In this document: positions 6,820 to 15,123 of the stretch, one piece after another
How the letters are laid out: every line of letters begins with the position of its first letter
Position numbering within the stretch: the first letter of the stretch is position 1
Assembly (NCBI GenBank): GCA_045651745.1
Contig: JAZRSW010000086.1
Span: 1 to 21,829 of the forward strand
DNA: 21,829 nt
Source: UMGS172 sp045651745
GTDB taxonomy: Bacteria > Bacillota > Clostridia > Oscillospirales > Acutalibacteraceae
Direction of reading: 5' to 3'
Program-made: the position numbers and the translations under genes
The notes under the pieces: generated by a model
The model's input: only the letters and a program-made list of their open reading frames with translations
What the model was told of the DNA's origin: nothing
Databases searched by the model: none

Positions 6820-6840
6820 ACTGCCCTTTTCAAACCACTT

Positions 6841-6870
6841 AAAGAGTGCGCCAAACGCGCACTCTTTTTT
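6841..6870 (+). terminator. Rho-independent terminator after the spoVAD fragment
   Basis: AAAGAGTGCGC (6841-6851), a 5-base loop and GCGCACTCTTT (6857-6867) followed by further T residues form a textbook terminator 21 bases after the spoVAD stop. It may be the original end of the spoVA operon. It isolates the diguanylate cyclase gene from upstream transcription. Confidence 0.9.
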
Positions 6871-6927
6871 CTTTGTTTTTAACTTATTTTAATCTATAAA
6901 ATTTAACGTCTAATTTATCACAAATCA

Positions 6928-6956
6928 TTGCAAAAAATAAACTATTGTGTTACAAT
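6928..6956 (+). promoter_or_regulatory. Probable promoter of the diguanylate cyclase gene
   Basis: TTGCAA (6928-6933), a 17-base spacer and TACAAT (6951-6956) fit a sigma-A promoter, about 50 bases upstream of the ribosome site of the next gene. Confidence 0.55.
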
Positions 6957-7008
6957 ATAATTAATTATATACATAAATGGGATATTATGCGTTTGAGAGG
7001 GTGGAAAT

Positions 7009-9297
7009 ATGGCTATAACTTTTAAAACAAAGAAGCATAAGCAACATTATGTTGTTTATACAATAATCACCGCTGTTTTGTTATGTGCGATTTTTCTTAC
7101 TATGGTAGGCTATCTATACATCACCGCCGAAGAAGAGGCTTATGAAAATCTTCACGTTCAAACCAAACAGATAAAAGACGATATTTCTCTGCAATTACTA
7201 TCCGACCGTGAAAACCTTTCTACCATGGCAAACTTTGCTGCAAACCTTTACAGCGAAGAAGAACACTATGACATTATGTTTGAATCTTTTAAACCTATCG
7301 GTTTAATCGAAAATATAGGAATTTTAAATCAGGACAATACATTTGTTACAAAAGCCGGCACTATTGATGTAAGCGGAGCTCTTTCTTTTGAACAAGAAGC
7401 TCAAAAAGGCACTTACATCAGCTCAAGAATAAGCGATATTACAACCCGCGGTAAAGAAATAGTAAGAAGTGCCGTGCCTATTAAGGTTGACAATAAAACT
7501 GTCGGTATTTTATACGGCGTAATACAGCTTGATAAAATCGGCGAAAAATATAATCAGATGGCAAAAGAACTCGATGCACAGTTGTTTATCTATGACAAAG
7601 CTTCCGGCGATTTGATTATTGATAATGTTCATAATGAACTTGGCAACATTTCTTTTTTGGAAAATCGTCAGTATAACGACGGATATTCTTATGAACAATT
7701 TATTTCAACCGATAAAGGTTTTAGTTCTTTTGTCTCGGCATACAGAGACGAGAATACTTACCTGCATTACTCCGCCATTGAAGACATCGGTTGGATGATT
7801 GCTTTAGCGAGATATGACTCTCAGGTGTTTGCTAAAACAACGGCACTGACTCAAACATTGTTCTTTGTATTCTTCCTTATGCTCATTGTTATAGTTGTGT
7901 ATGTACTTGCTTTAATGACAAATGAAAAACAAATAAACAATATAACAGCCTGCGCGTCGGATATCAGAAAAGTTCTGTTGGAAACCGCAAACGAAAAAAA
8001 TAATATTGCCGAGGCATTGAAACAGTTGTGTACTTTTGCAAAGGCAAGGGCAACAATATTTTTCAATACCGACGGTGAGGACTACCGCTATATTGCAGAG
8101 GGCGTTTCGCTGGATGATGATGGCAGAAAATATTTAAGGTCGGAATTATTTAGATACGTTTCAAAACTGCATACCACAAAGGGAACGACTTTGAACATTC
8201 TCTCTATTAAACCAAACAAACATTTGTATAAAACCAATCCCGCTTTTTATGACTTCTTAAAAGAAAATAATATTTTTGACATTTCGCTTTCAGGCACAGC
8301 AACCAGTGCTAACCATATTACTATATTAGCCGCTTTAAACGCCAAACGAGGCAGCCAAGTAAGACTTCTCGCCGAAAAAACATCGGCTTGTTTTTCAATG
8401 GCGTTATATAACAAAAACTATCTTAACAAAACAAAACTTGTTGCAACAACAGACTCTCTTACGGGAGCCTTGAATCGTGTTGCCTATAAAAACGATTTGC
8501 TCACTTTTGATGAAGAAAAACCCTCAAATCTTGCTTGTATTTACATAGATGTTAACGAACTGCATCTTGTTAATAATAAGTATGGACATGCTGCCGGCGA
8601 TGAAATGCTTATATTTATCGCAAACACCTTGAAAGATGTTTTTTATGGTCATAAAATTTATCGAATGGGTGGCGATGAGTTTTTAGTATTTTGCAAAAAC
8701 GTTGAGCAGGACTTTGTTAAAAAACTTATTAAGATTTTTGTTGAACAATTAAAACCTCGTAACTACCACGTTGCAACCGGCCTTTCTTTCAGAGCGCAAA
8801 ATGTTGATACTGAGGATATGGTAAAAGAAGCCGAAGTAAGAATGTATGAGGCAAAAGCCAAGTATTACCAAAACAAAGAACAACAAAATATTAAAGCTAT
8901 AGATAATGATTATATTCAGACAAAAACAGGAATACGCGAGATTGACACGATGATTTCTGTTTTAAAAGAAAAATATAATGGTATATACCGTGTTTCCCTT
9001 GATACCGATAAAGCCAGGCGCATTTTAATGCCGGCATATTTGGATTACAATGAAAATGAAGAGCATTTTTCAATGTTATTTTCAAAATTTGTTGCCGAAG
9101 CGGTAGAATCGGACTATCACAGAGCCCTGATGAGTTTTTTGAATTACGAAGCAATCAAACATCAATTAACAGAAGGCAAAACACCTAAAATCACATTTAA
9201 AAAGAACGACGGTGAAAATGTGATATTAAGCATTTACAAACTTTGTGATACCGATGAAACGGTTTTTGATACCCTTTGGGTATTTGCAAAAGCTTAA
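7009..9297 (+). CDS. Membrane diguanylate cyclase, Cache-like sensor with GGDEF domain
   Basis: A 762-residue protein. Membrane segment at ~14-38, an extracellular Cache-like sensor domain (~40-280, with GKEIVRSAVPIKVDNKTVG and VGILYGVIQLDKIG), second membrane segment ~285-305, a GAF-like region ~320-470, the GGDEF domain ~478-615, and a C-terminal PAS-like region (~635-762) often found after GGDEF in Firmicutes. Catalytic features are intact: TDSLTGALNR, IDVNELHLVNNKYGH, AGDE and RMGGDEF (554-558). The inhibitory I-site (RxxD before GGDEF) is replaced by FYGH, so feedback inhibition by c-di-GMP is not expected. The ATG at 7009 has GAGGGTGG upstream. It should make c-di-GMP from GTP in response to an unknown extracellular ligand. 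It stops five bases before the riboswitch promoter, with no terminator between. Confidence 0.93.
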   Translation: MAITFKTKKHKQHYVVYTIITAVLLCAIFLTMVGYLYITAEEEAYENLHVQTKQIKDDISLQLLSDRENLSTMANFAANLYSEEEHYDIMFESFKPIGLIENIGILNQDNTFVTKAGTIDVSGALSFEQEAQKGTYISSRISDITTRGKEIVRSAVPIKVDNKTVGILYGVIQLDKIGEKYNQMAKELDAQLFIYDKASGDLIIDNVHNELGNISFLENRQYNDGYSYEQFISTDKGFSSFVSAYRDENTYLHYSAIEDIGWMIALARYDSQVFAKTTALTQTLFFVFFLMLIVIVVYVLALMTNEKQINNITACASDIRKVLLETANEKNNIAEALKQLCTFAKARATIFFNTDGEDYRYIAEGVSLDDDGRKYLRSELFRYVSKLHTTKGTTLNILSIKPNKHLYKTNPAFYDFLKENNIFDISLSGTATSANHITILAALNAKRGSQVRLLAEKTSACFSMALYNKNYLNKTKLVATTDSLTGALNRVAYKNDLLTFDEEKPSNLACIYIDVNELHLVNNKYGHAAGDEMLIFIANTLKDVFYGHKIYRMGGDEFLVFCKNVEQDFVKKLIKIFVEQLKPRNYHVATGLSFRAQNVDTEDMVKEAEVRMYEAKAKYYQNKEQQNIKAIDNDYIQTKTGIREIDTMISVLKEKYNGIYRVSLDTDKARRILMPAYLDYNENEEHFSMLFSKFVAEAVESDYHRALMSFLNYEAIKHQLTEGKTPKITFKKNDGENVILSIYKLCDTDETVFDTLWVFAKA

Positions 9298-9302
9298 AGT
9301 TC

Positions 9303-9331
9303 TTGACAAAGGCGAATCATTGCAATATACT
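9303..9331 (+). promoter_or_regulatory. Promoter of the c-di-GMP riboswitch and exopolysaccharide operon
   Basis: A perfect TTGACA (9303-9308), a 17-base spacer and TATACT (9326-9331) make a strong sigma-A promoter. Transcription should begin near 9337-9338, almost exactly at the first strand of the riboswitch P1 stem, as is common for riboswitch leaders. Confidence 0.8.
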
Positions 9332-9334
9332 GTT

Positions 9335-9407
9335 AGTATAAATATTAGCAAAACCGATGAAAATCGGCGACGCAAAGCAAAGAGGCTAAGGTTTTATACT
9401 ATGCCAG
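9335..9407 (+). ncRNA. Cyclic-di-GMP-I (GEMM-I) riboswitch aptamer
   Basis: The leader shows the GEMM-I architecture. P1 is AGTATAAA (9335-9342) with TTTATACT (9393-9400), perfectly complementary. Next is AGCAAAACC, then a hairpin CCGAT-GAAA-ATCGG (9354-9367) with the GNRA tetraloop that docks in this class. The conserved CGACGCAAAGC (9368-9378) follows, then AGAGGCTAAGG (9381-9391), whose GGCT pairs towards the preceding GC/AGC segment. ATGCCAG follows P1. These blocks match the class that binds c-di-GMP with P1-stabilising contacts. It precedes an EAL phosphodiesterase gene and is followed at once by a terminator, so control is most likely at transcription elongation. Confidence 0.93.
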
Positions 9408-9412
9408 TCCAG

Positions 9413-9467
9413 CTGCAATGATACAAAGTCTTTAGAACGGCTTTATATTATTGCAGTTTTTTATTTT
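9413..9467 (+). terminator. Riboswitch-controlled terminator
   Basis: CTGCAAT (9413-9419) pairs with ATTGCAG (9450-9456). Further inside, ATACAAAG (9421-9428) pairs with CTTTATAT (9441-9448) with one mismatch. TTTTTTATTTT follows at 9457-9467. The 3' arm TTTATATT (9442-9449) resembles the P1 3' strand (12 of 15 positions over 9393-9407 versus 9442-9456) and could instead pair with the P1 5' strand (9335-9342; seven Watson-Crick pairs and one G-U). That would make aptamer formation and antitermination mutually exclusive, predicting that c-di-GMP promotes termination (OFF). The arms are short and AT-rich, so the direction is tentative. Confidence 0.8.
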
Positions 9468-9538
9468 GAGCATAAAATTAAAATTCCCCGATTATTGTGT
9501 AGTAAAGCATCAAATAATGAATAGCGAGGTAAATAATA

Positions 9539-10366
9539 ATGCCTAATATTGCCCTTAAAAATGATGTACCAAGAAAAAAATCCATTTTGAGTGAAAGAAA
9601 ACTTTTGAAAAAAATTGAGAACGGTTTTGAGAATCAAGAGTTTAAGATGTATCTTCAATTCATAATGGAAAACGAAGAAAAGAAAATTGTTTCTGCAGAA
9701 ACCCTTTCAAGATGGGAGGATTCTACAGGTGAGGTTATCTTCCCCGGAGCATATATCGGACTTATGGAAAAATCGGGATTGATTATTAAGTTTGACTATT
9801 ATATGTTCGAAAAGGTTTGTGCAAAACTTAGTGAATGGAAAAATACTGAGTTTGAAGATTTGACCATCTCTTGCAATATCACAAGAATTACAATATCTGA
9901 AAAGGATTTTGTAAGTAAAATTCAAGAAATAGCCGACAAATACGATTTCAACCGAGAGAAACTGCTTATTGAAATCACCGAAGATTCTTTAGAGAAGAAC
10001 TTGGTTATTGCTATGTATAATATCATCAAAGTAAAAGAACTTGGCTTCCGCATTGCCTTAGATGATTTTGGAAGCGGTTATACTTCCTTAGTAAGTCTTT
10101 GTGAATATCCGATTGACGTTGTAAAACTTGACAGACAGGTACTTCTTTTGACCGAAACAGAAAAAGGCAAGAAATTGTTTTCGGGTATTATCTCGTTGGC
10201 TCACTATTTGAATCTCAAGGTTGTTTGCGAAGGCGTTGAAACCGAAGAACAAAACAAATTGGTTTCAGACAGTGAATGTGATTACCTTCAAGGTTGGTAT
10301 TACACAAAAGCGCTTTCTGAAAGCGAAGCGGAAAAATTCACTAAGGACTATATGAAAAAGTTTTAA
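9539..10366 (+). CDS. EAL-domain c-di-GMP phosphodiesterase
   Basis: A 275-residue stand-alone EAL protein that hydrolyses c-di-GMP to pGpG. Residues expected for activity are present: the EAL signature as E54-T-L-S-R, N in ISCNITRI, E in LLIEITED, D175-D176 in LDDFGSGYTSL, K in VVKLDR, E231 in CEGVET and Q in LQGWYY. About 30 N-terminal residues are basic and unassigned; there is no membrane segment, so it is cytosolic. The ATG at 9539 has GAGGT about nine bases upstream. It is the first gene after the c-di-GMP riboswitch and is followed after 13 bases by the polysaccharide genes, so its dose should be set by its own substrate. Confidence 0.93.
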   Translation: MPNIALKNDVPRKKSILSERKLLKKIENGFENQEFKMYLQFIMENEEKKIVSAETLSRWEDSTGEVIFPGAYIGLMEKSGLIIKFDYYMFEKVCAKLSEWKNTEFEDLTISCNITRITISEKDFVSKIQEIADKYDFNREKLLIEITEDSLEKNLVIAMYNIIKVKELGFRIALDDFGSGYTSLVSLCEYPIDVVKLDRQVLLLTETEKGKKLFSGIISLAHYLNLKVVCEGVETEEQNKLVSDSECDYLQGWYYTKALSESEAEKFTKDYMKKF

Positions 10367-10379
10367 AAGGTGAAAACAA

Positions 10380-10769
10380 GTGAAAAACCTTATAATACAA
10401 ATAATCAAATTCTCAATAGTCGGAGTTATTGCAACAATAATTGATTTTAGCGTTTTAATGCTTTTAAAAGAGGTTGTGCATTTTGACGTTCTTGTGGCAT
10501 CGGCTTTGTCTTTTTGCGTGTCGGTTGTCGCAAATTACATTTTAAGTATGCTTTTTGTTTTTAAAGGCGGTAAAAACGGCAAAATCAAAGAATTTATAAT
10601 TTTTGTTGTGCTAAGCATTGGCGGACTTTTGTTAAACCAACTTTTAATGTGGCTTGGAACAGAAATACTGGCAGTTTACTATCTTTGGGTTAAGGTGTTC
10701 GCCTGCGTGTTCGTCCCGATATACAATTTCGTCACAAGAAAAATATTTTTGGAGAAAAAAGCTTCGTAA
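10380..10769 (+). CDS. GtrA-family membrane protein
   Basis: A 129-residue protein with four predicted membrane segments (about 7-28, 38-60, 70-90, 98-120), starting with IIKFSIVGVIATIIDFSVL, the GtrA signature, and ending in a basic tail. GtrA proteins are thought to flip lipid-linked sugars for surface glycosylation. The start is GTG at 10380, preceded by AAAAGGTG. Its usual partner GtrB is not in the window, but a GtrII-type transferase is encoded at 13576. Confidence 0.85.
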   Translation: MKNLIIQIIKFSIVGVIATIIDFSVLMLLKEVVHFDVLVASALSFCVSVVANYILSMLFVFKGGKNGKIKEFIIFVVLSIGGLLLNQLLMWLGTEILAVYYLWVKVFACVFVPIYNFVTRKIFLEKKAS

Positions 10770-10781
10770 GGAATATAAACT

Positions 10782-11324
10782 ATGGTTAATAAATTTTCAA
10801 AGGACTTATACCGATACTACGGTGAGAAGGGTGAAAGTTTTGTTAAAAGACTTTTAAGGCCAACCGAACTAAAATTTATAGCGCTTTTCAGAAAGGCAGA
10901 AAAATGTAAGTTTGTGCCTTTGAAATTATACTATACAGTCAAACTGAAATTTATGTCGTATAAAACCCATATACAAATCCCCGCGAGGACAAAAATTGAC
11001 GAGGGATTTTACATAGGCCACACCGGCAGGGTTATTATTCACCCCGATGCCAAACTCGGAAAAAATATGAATGTCGGCACGGGTGTTACTATCGGCTATG
11101 AAAACCGAGGCGAGAGAAAAGGCGCACCCACGTTTGACGGCGAGTGTTGGATTGGCACAAATTCAGTTATAGTCGGCAACATAAAAATTGGTGAGGACGT
11201 AATGATTGCACCTTTAACATTCGTAAATTTTGACGTTCCTGAGCATAGTATTGTAATAGGCAACCCCGCCAAGATAATACATAAAGAAAACGCGACAAAA
11301 GACTATATACACAACAAAATATAA
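10782..11324 (+). CDS. Hexapeptide-repeat acetyltransferase (serine acetyltransferase-like)
   Basis: A 180-residue protein with a left-handed beta-helix from ~70 to 170: IPARTKIDEGFYIGHTGRVI, HPDAKLGKNMNVGTGVTIGY, GECWIGTNSVIVGN, IKIGEDVMIAPLTFV and VPEHSIVIGNPAKII. The catalytic-type His lies in IGHTG. The fold and ending resemble CysE-like acyltransferases, but the full N-terminal helical domain of CysE is missing. In this operon it most likely O-acetylates a sugar; cysteine synthesis is the less likely alternative. The ATG at 10782 lies 12 bases after the previous gene. Confidence 0.83.
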   Translation: MVNKFSKDLYRYYGEKGESFVKRLLRPTELKFIALFRKAEKCKFVPLKLYYTVKLKFMSYKTHIQIPARTKIDEGFYIGHTGRVIIHPDAKLGKNMNVGTGVTIGYENRGERKGAPTFDGECWIGTNSVIVGNIKIGEDVMIAPLTFVNFDVPEHSIVIGNPAKIIHKENATKDYIHNKI

Positions 11325-11342
11325 ATCGAGGAGGCGATTAGG

Positions 11343-12842
11343 ATGACTAAAAAAGATAACCGAATAAAATATAATCTGTTATCAGGTTTAGTGTATCAAG
11401 TTGTCCTGATTGTTTTAAGTTTTTTACTTCCTCGATTGTATCTTGAAAATTTCGGCTCTGAAGTAAACGGCGTTTTATCTACAATAAAGCAAATTTTTGT
11501 ATATATGTTCTTGCTCGAATCGGGAATTGGACTTGCCACCACACAGGCACTTTATAAGCCGGTCGCCGAAAAAAATTACAACAGAATAAACTCTATAATT
11601 TCCGCAACACACAATTACTATCTAAAAATCGGTATAGTGTATGCGGTTATTGTGCTTTTAATCGCTTTTGTATATGAATACATTGTTCCGACAAATGTAG
11701 CACCCGGAATAATTTTTGGAATTGTAATTCTTACTGCCTTACCTGCCCTATTCAGTTATTTTATACAAGCCAAATACCGAATACTTTTAGAAGTAGACGG
11801 CAGAAAATACGTTATAACAAATTCCGAAACAATTCTACAGTTGTTATCCAACGTTGCAAAAATACTTGTTATTGTACTTACCAACAATCTTTTACTTATG
11901 CAACTTTCATATTGCATATTGTCCCTTATGCAACTTTTTTACGTGTATATCCACGCAAAACGAAGATATAATTGGTTACGCGTTAATGATGAGCCCGATT
12001 ATACGGCTATATCACAAAGAAAATCTGTTTTAGTTCATCAGATTTCGGGAGTCGTTTTCAATAATACCGATATTTTACTGCTATCATTTTTGTGCGATTT
12101 CAAGGTTGTCAGCGTTTATACGATTTACAACATTTTCTTTTCACAAATTCAGACATTTATCACAAGCATTATTTCGGGCTTCAGTTTTGCGCTCGGTCAG
12201 ATGTTTCATACCGACAAAGAAAAATTTTTTAAAGTATTTAATGTATATGAAACATTTTACATTATGTGCACTTTCATCATTTATACTTTAATGGCAGTAT
12301 TTCTGTTACCGCTAATTCAAATATACACAAAAGGAATAAATGATGCTAATTATACTAATGTATATTTAGTAATACTTTTCGTTATTATGAACCTTTTGTC
12401 TAATGGAAAATTGCCTTCAAACCATGTTCTTGAGTATTCGGGCAAATTCCAGGAAACCCGTTCCCACGCGATTATTGAAATGATAATAAATATTACTGTT
12501 TCAATCGTTGCTATTCTCTTGTGGGGAATTTGCGGTGCAATCCTTGGCACAATAGTTGCTCTTTTATATAGAGGAACTATGATGATTTACTATTCAAACA
12601 AAAAAGTGCTCGGCCGAAGCGTTTTTAACACATATAAAATCTGGATTGTAAACGGCGTTGTGTTTTTGGGTATAATGGCTATCTTCTTTGTGGATAGTTT
12701 TAGCGGTCTTTCTTTTGTAAATCTTCTTGTAAAAGGAATTGTTCATTCTCTTTGGATTATGCCTTTATATTTTGCAGTGAATTTTGTGTTCTTTAAAAAT
12801 ACATTTAAAAACTTGATTTTACTTTGGAGGAAAAAGATATGA
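11343..12842 (+). CDS. Wzx-type polysaccharide flippase
   Basis: A 499-residue, very hydrophobic protein with roughly 12-14 membrane segments. It opens with NLLSGLVYQVVLIVLSFLLPR and carries the LESGIGLATTQALYKP segment typical of the Wzx/MATE-like polysaccharide transporters of Gram-positive capsule loci. It should flip undecaprenyl-diphosphate-linked repeat units across the membrane. GGAGG precedes the ATG at 11343. Its TGA overlaps the next ATG (ATGA), indicating coupled translation. Confidence 0.9.
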   Translation: MTKKDNRIKYNLLSGLVYQVVLIVLSFLLPRLYLENFGSEVNGVLSTIKQIFVYMFLLESGIGLATTQALYKPVAEKNYNRINSIISATHNYYLKIGIVYAVIVLLIAFVYEYIVPTNVAPGIIFGIVILTALPALFSYFIQAKYRILLEVDGRKYVITNSETILQLLSNVAKILVIVLTNNLLLMQLSYCILSLMQLFYVYIHAKRRYNWLRVNDEPDYTAISQRKSVLVHQISGVVFNNTDILLLSFLCDFKVVSVYTIYNIFFSQIQTFITSIISGFSFALGQMFHTDKEKFFKVFNVYETFYIMCTFIIYTLMAVFLLPLIQIYTKGINDANYTNVYLVILFVIMNLLSNGKLPSNHVLEYSGKFQETRSHAIIEMIINITVSIVAILLWGICGAILGTIVALLYRGTMMIYYSNKKVLGRSVFNTYKIWIVNGVVFLGIMAIFFVDSFSGLSFVNLLVKGIVHSLWIMPLYFAVNFVFFKNTFKNLILLWRKKI

Positions 12843-13573
12843 GTATTCCAAAGGTAATTCACTATTGTTGGTTCGGCAAAGGCGAAATGCCTAGTCTTGC
12901 GAAAAAATGTATAAAAAGTTGGAAAAAATATTGTCCAGATTATGAAATAATCTGCCATAACGAAGACAACTTCGATTTAACCGAAAACCGTTATGTGCGT
13001 GAAGCTTACGACGCTAAAAAGTGGGCGTTTGTCAGTGATTATGTCCGTCTTAAAGTAGTTTATGATAACGGCGGTATATATCTTGATACCGATGTTGAAC
13101 TTATAAAACCTATTGATACCCTGCTCGACAATAAAGGCTTTATGGGATTTGATGAAAAAGGAATTGTGGCAACGGGACTTGGCTTTGGTGCCGAAAAAGG
13201 AAACAAAATAATCGCAGAATTTCTAAAAGATTATGATGATATTCCTTTTATTCTGCCTGACGGAAGTTTCGATTTAACTCCTTGCCCTGACCGAAACACC
13301 GAAACTTTAAAAAGACTTGGTATGGACACTAAAAACACAAGCCAAACCTTTATGGATATAACCTTTTTACCCGATGAATACCTTTGTCCAATGGACTATT
13401 ACACGGGTAAAAAGACAATAACCAAAAACACATATTCAATACATCATTATTCTGCTTCGTGGACCTCGTCAGTCACAAAAAGAACTACACGAATTAAGAG
13501 AATCATCGGTGTTAAATTGTATGATAAACTTTACGGAAAATTTTTGCATAAGTGCAAATGGTTGGAGTGGTAA
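12839..13573 (+). CDS. GT32-type glycosyltransferase with DXD motif
   Basis: The ATG at 12839 is preceded by GGAGG (12826-12830) and overlaps the flippase stop by four bases; a TTG at 12824 would lie upstream of that site and is rejected. The 244-residue protein begins IPKVIHYCWFG and contains WAFVSDYVRLKVVYDNGGIY followed by L-D83-T-D85, the metal-binding DXD of the GT32/Gly_transf_sug family (capsular and mannosyl-type transferases). It probably adds one sugar to the lipid-linked repeat unit on the cytoplasmic face. The sugar specificity is unknown. Confidence 0.92.
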   Translation: MSIPKVIHYCWFGKGEMPSLAKKCIKSWKKYCPDYEIICHNEDNFDLTENRYVREAYDAKKWAFVSDYVRLKVVYDNGGIYLDTDVELIKPIDTLLDNKGFMGFDEKGIVATGLGFGAEKGNKIIAEFLKDYDDIPFILPDGSFDLTPCPDRNTETLKRLGMDTKNTSQTFMDITFLPDEYLCPMDYYTGKKTITKNTYSIHHYSASWTSSVTKRTTRIKRIIGVKLYDKLYGKFLHKCKWLEW

Positions 13574-13575
13574 TT

Positions 13576-15123
13576 TTGCCTGAAAAGATAATCGGAAAAT
13601 TAAAAAAGAACATTTTGCCGGAATGGAAAATTTGCTTTTGGTCGGCAATTATTGTTGGTTTAATTGCTCACCTTTATAAAATCACAAACTGGCTTCCTAA
13701 TTGGGACTCGCTTGTGTTCAGATACGATGCGCAAAATATGGTTTCAATGGGCAGATGGTTTTTACCCGTAGCCTCAGGCGTTAGCTCGTTTTATGATTTG
13801 CCTTGGTTAACGGGACTGTTAGCTATTATCTTTCACGCGCTTGGCGCAGTTTGTATAGTTGAAATCTTCAGCGTCAAGAAACCTATAACCGCTTTTATTA
13901 TCGGCTCGGCGGTGGCTTCATTCCCGACCGTAACATCTGTTATGATGTATAACTATGTTGCCGATGCTTATGCGCTTTCATTCCTTTTTGCTTGCTTGGC
14001 GGCACTGTTTTTAACCAAAAAGAAGCCAAAGTATTTAATTTCGGTGATTTTAATTACTTTATCTGTCGGAATTTATCAGGCTTACATAACCGTTACAATA
14101 ATGCTTTTGCTTTGCTTCTTAATCAATAAAGCATTATCTTGTGACACAAAAATTAAAGAACTGTTGATTTTAGGCGGTAAATTTTTACTTACCGGCGCTT
14201 TGGGTATGATACTTTATTATTTGGTTTTGACCGTTATCTTAAGTATCACTAAAACCAAACTTTTAGATTATCAAGGTTTTGGCGACGCCACTTCCCTTTC
14301 AGGTTTTAACATTTTAGGCACGTTATACTCAATCAAAAAATCTTTTGTTGACTATTTCTTTGATTTTTCAAACGGATTAAATGCCTTCAGTATTATAAAT
14401 GTTATAATTTTTGCTTTCACTGTCATTTTCTATTTAATATATGTAATCAAAAACAAGTTAAATATCTTGAAAATTTTAGTAATTGCTCTTTTGGTGGTCG
14501 CTTTGCCTGTCGGAGCAAACGTTTTAAGTTTCATAAATTGCGAAATTGATTTTCATAACCTGATGAAAATGGGATTTTTCGCCTTTTATCTTTTGTTTAT
14601 CCTTATCTATGAAAAAATCGAGTTTAAAGGCGTAAAATTAGAAGCCGTTAAATCTTGGGGTGTGGTGCTTTTATCGGCAGTTTTAATCTTTAACTACATA
14701 ATTATCGCCAATGTAAGTTACCACAAACTGAATATGGCTTATGAAAAATCTATCGGAACGCTAAACAGAATTGCCGACAGAATTGAGCAAACCCCGGGGG
14801 CTGACACTTGTGACAGCATTTTGGTTTTGGGCGAACTTGAAAACAGCCAAGAATACAGTTCTGATTTACCGCCCGAAATGACAGGAACTACCGATGGGCT
14901 TATTTTAAGAGCTGACGATGAAATAGTCGGACAAAGTGTTTTGTGCAGTGCATTAAACGATTATTGCGGTAAAGATTATAAATTCCTTTCGGGCAAGGAA
15001 AAGGAAGCACTGCTTGAAAAAATAGACCAAAACAGTTTAAGTAATTGGCCCCAAAAAAATTCAATTTTAGTGGTTGATAATGTGATTATTATTAAACTCG
15101 GCGAAGAGGTGGACAAAAAATGA
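13576..15123 (+). CDS. GtrII-type membrane glycosyltransferase
   Basis: About 516 residues with some 10-11 membrane segments. The N-terminal NWLPNWDSLVFRYDAQNMVSMGRWFL segment, with acidic residues in the first outside loop, matches the GtrII family, which adds glucosyl-type side groups outside the membrane from a lipid-linked donor. A soluble C-terminal domain (~400-516) follows. TTG 13576 is the preferred start because GGAGTGG (13564-13570) stands just before it; the frame is open further up to a GTG at 13552, so the start is uncertain by eight codons. The end overlaps the next gene by four bases (ATGA). Together with the GtrA-like protein it suggests side-branch modification of the polymer. 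Confidence 0.82.
   Translation: MPEKIIGKLKKNILPEWKICFWSAIIVGLIAHLYKITNWLPNWDSLVFRYDAQNMVSMGRWFLPVASGVSSFYDLPWLTGLLAIIFHALGAVCIVEIFSVKKPITAFIIGSAVASFPTVTSVMMYNYVADAYALSFLFACLAALFLTKKKPKYLISVILITLSVGIYQAYITVTIMLLLCFLINKALSCDTKIKELLILGGKFLLTGALGMILYYLVLTVILSITKTKLLDYQGFGDATSLSGFNILGTLYSIKKSFVDYFFDFSNGLNAFSIINVIIFAFTVIFYLIYVIKNKLNILKILVIALLVVALPVGANVLSFINCEIDFHNLMKMGFFAFYLLFILIYEKIEFKGVKLEAVKSWGVVLLSAVLIFNYIIIANVSYHKLNMAYEKSIGTLNRIADRIEQTPGADTCDSILVLGELENSQEYSSDLPPEMTGTTDGLILRADDEIVGQSVLCSALNDYCGKDYKFLSGKEKEALLEKIDQNSLSNWPQKNSILVVDNVIIIKLGEEVDKK

Noticed and set aside
9316..9422. ATCATTGCA/TGCAATGAT as the antiterminator of the riboswitch
   Set aside because: The first segment lies between the -35 and -10 boxes of the local promoter and is absent from its transcript; it can matter only in readthrough RNA.
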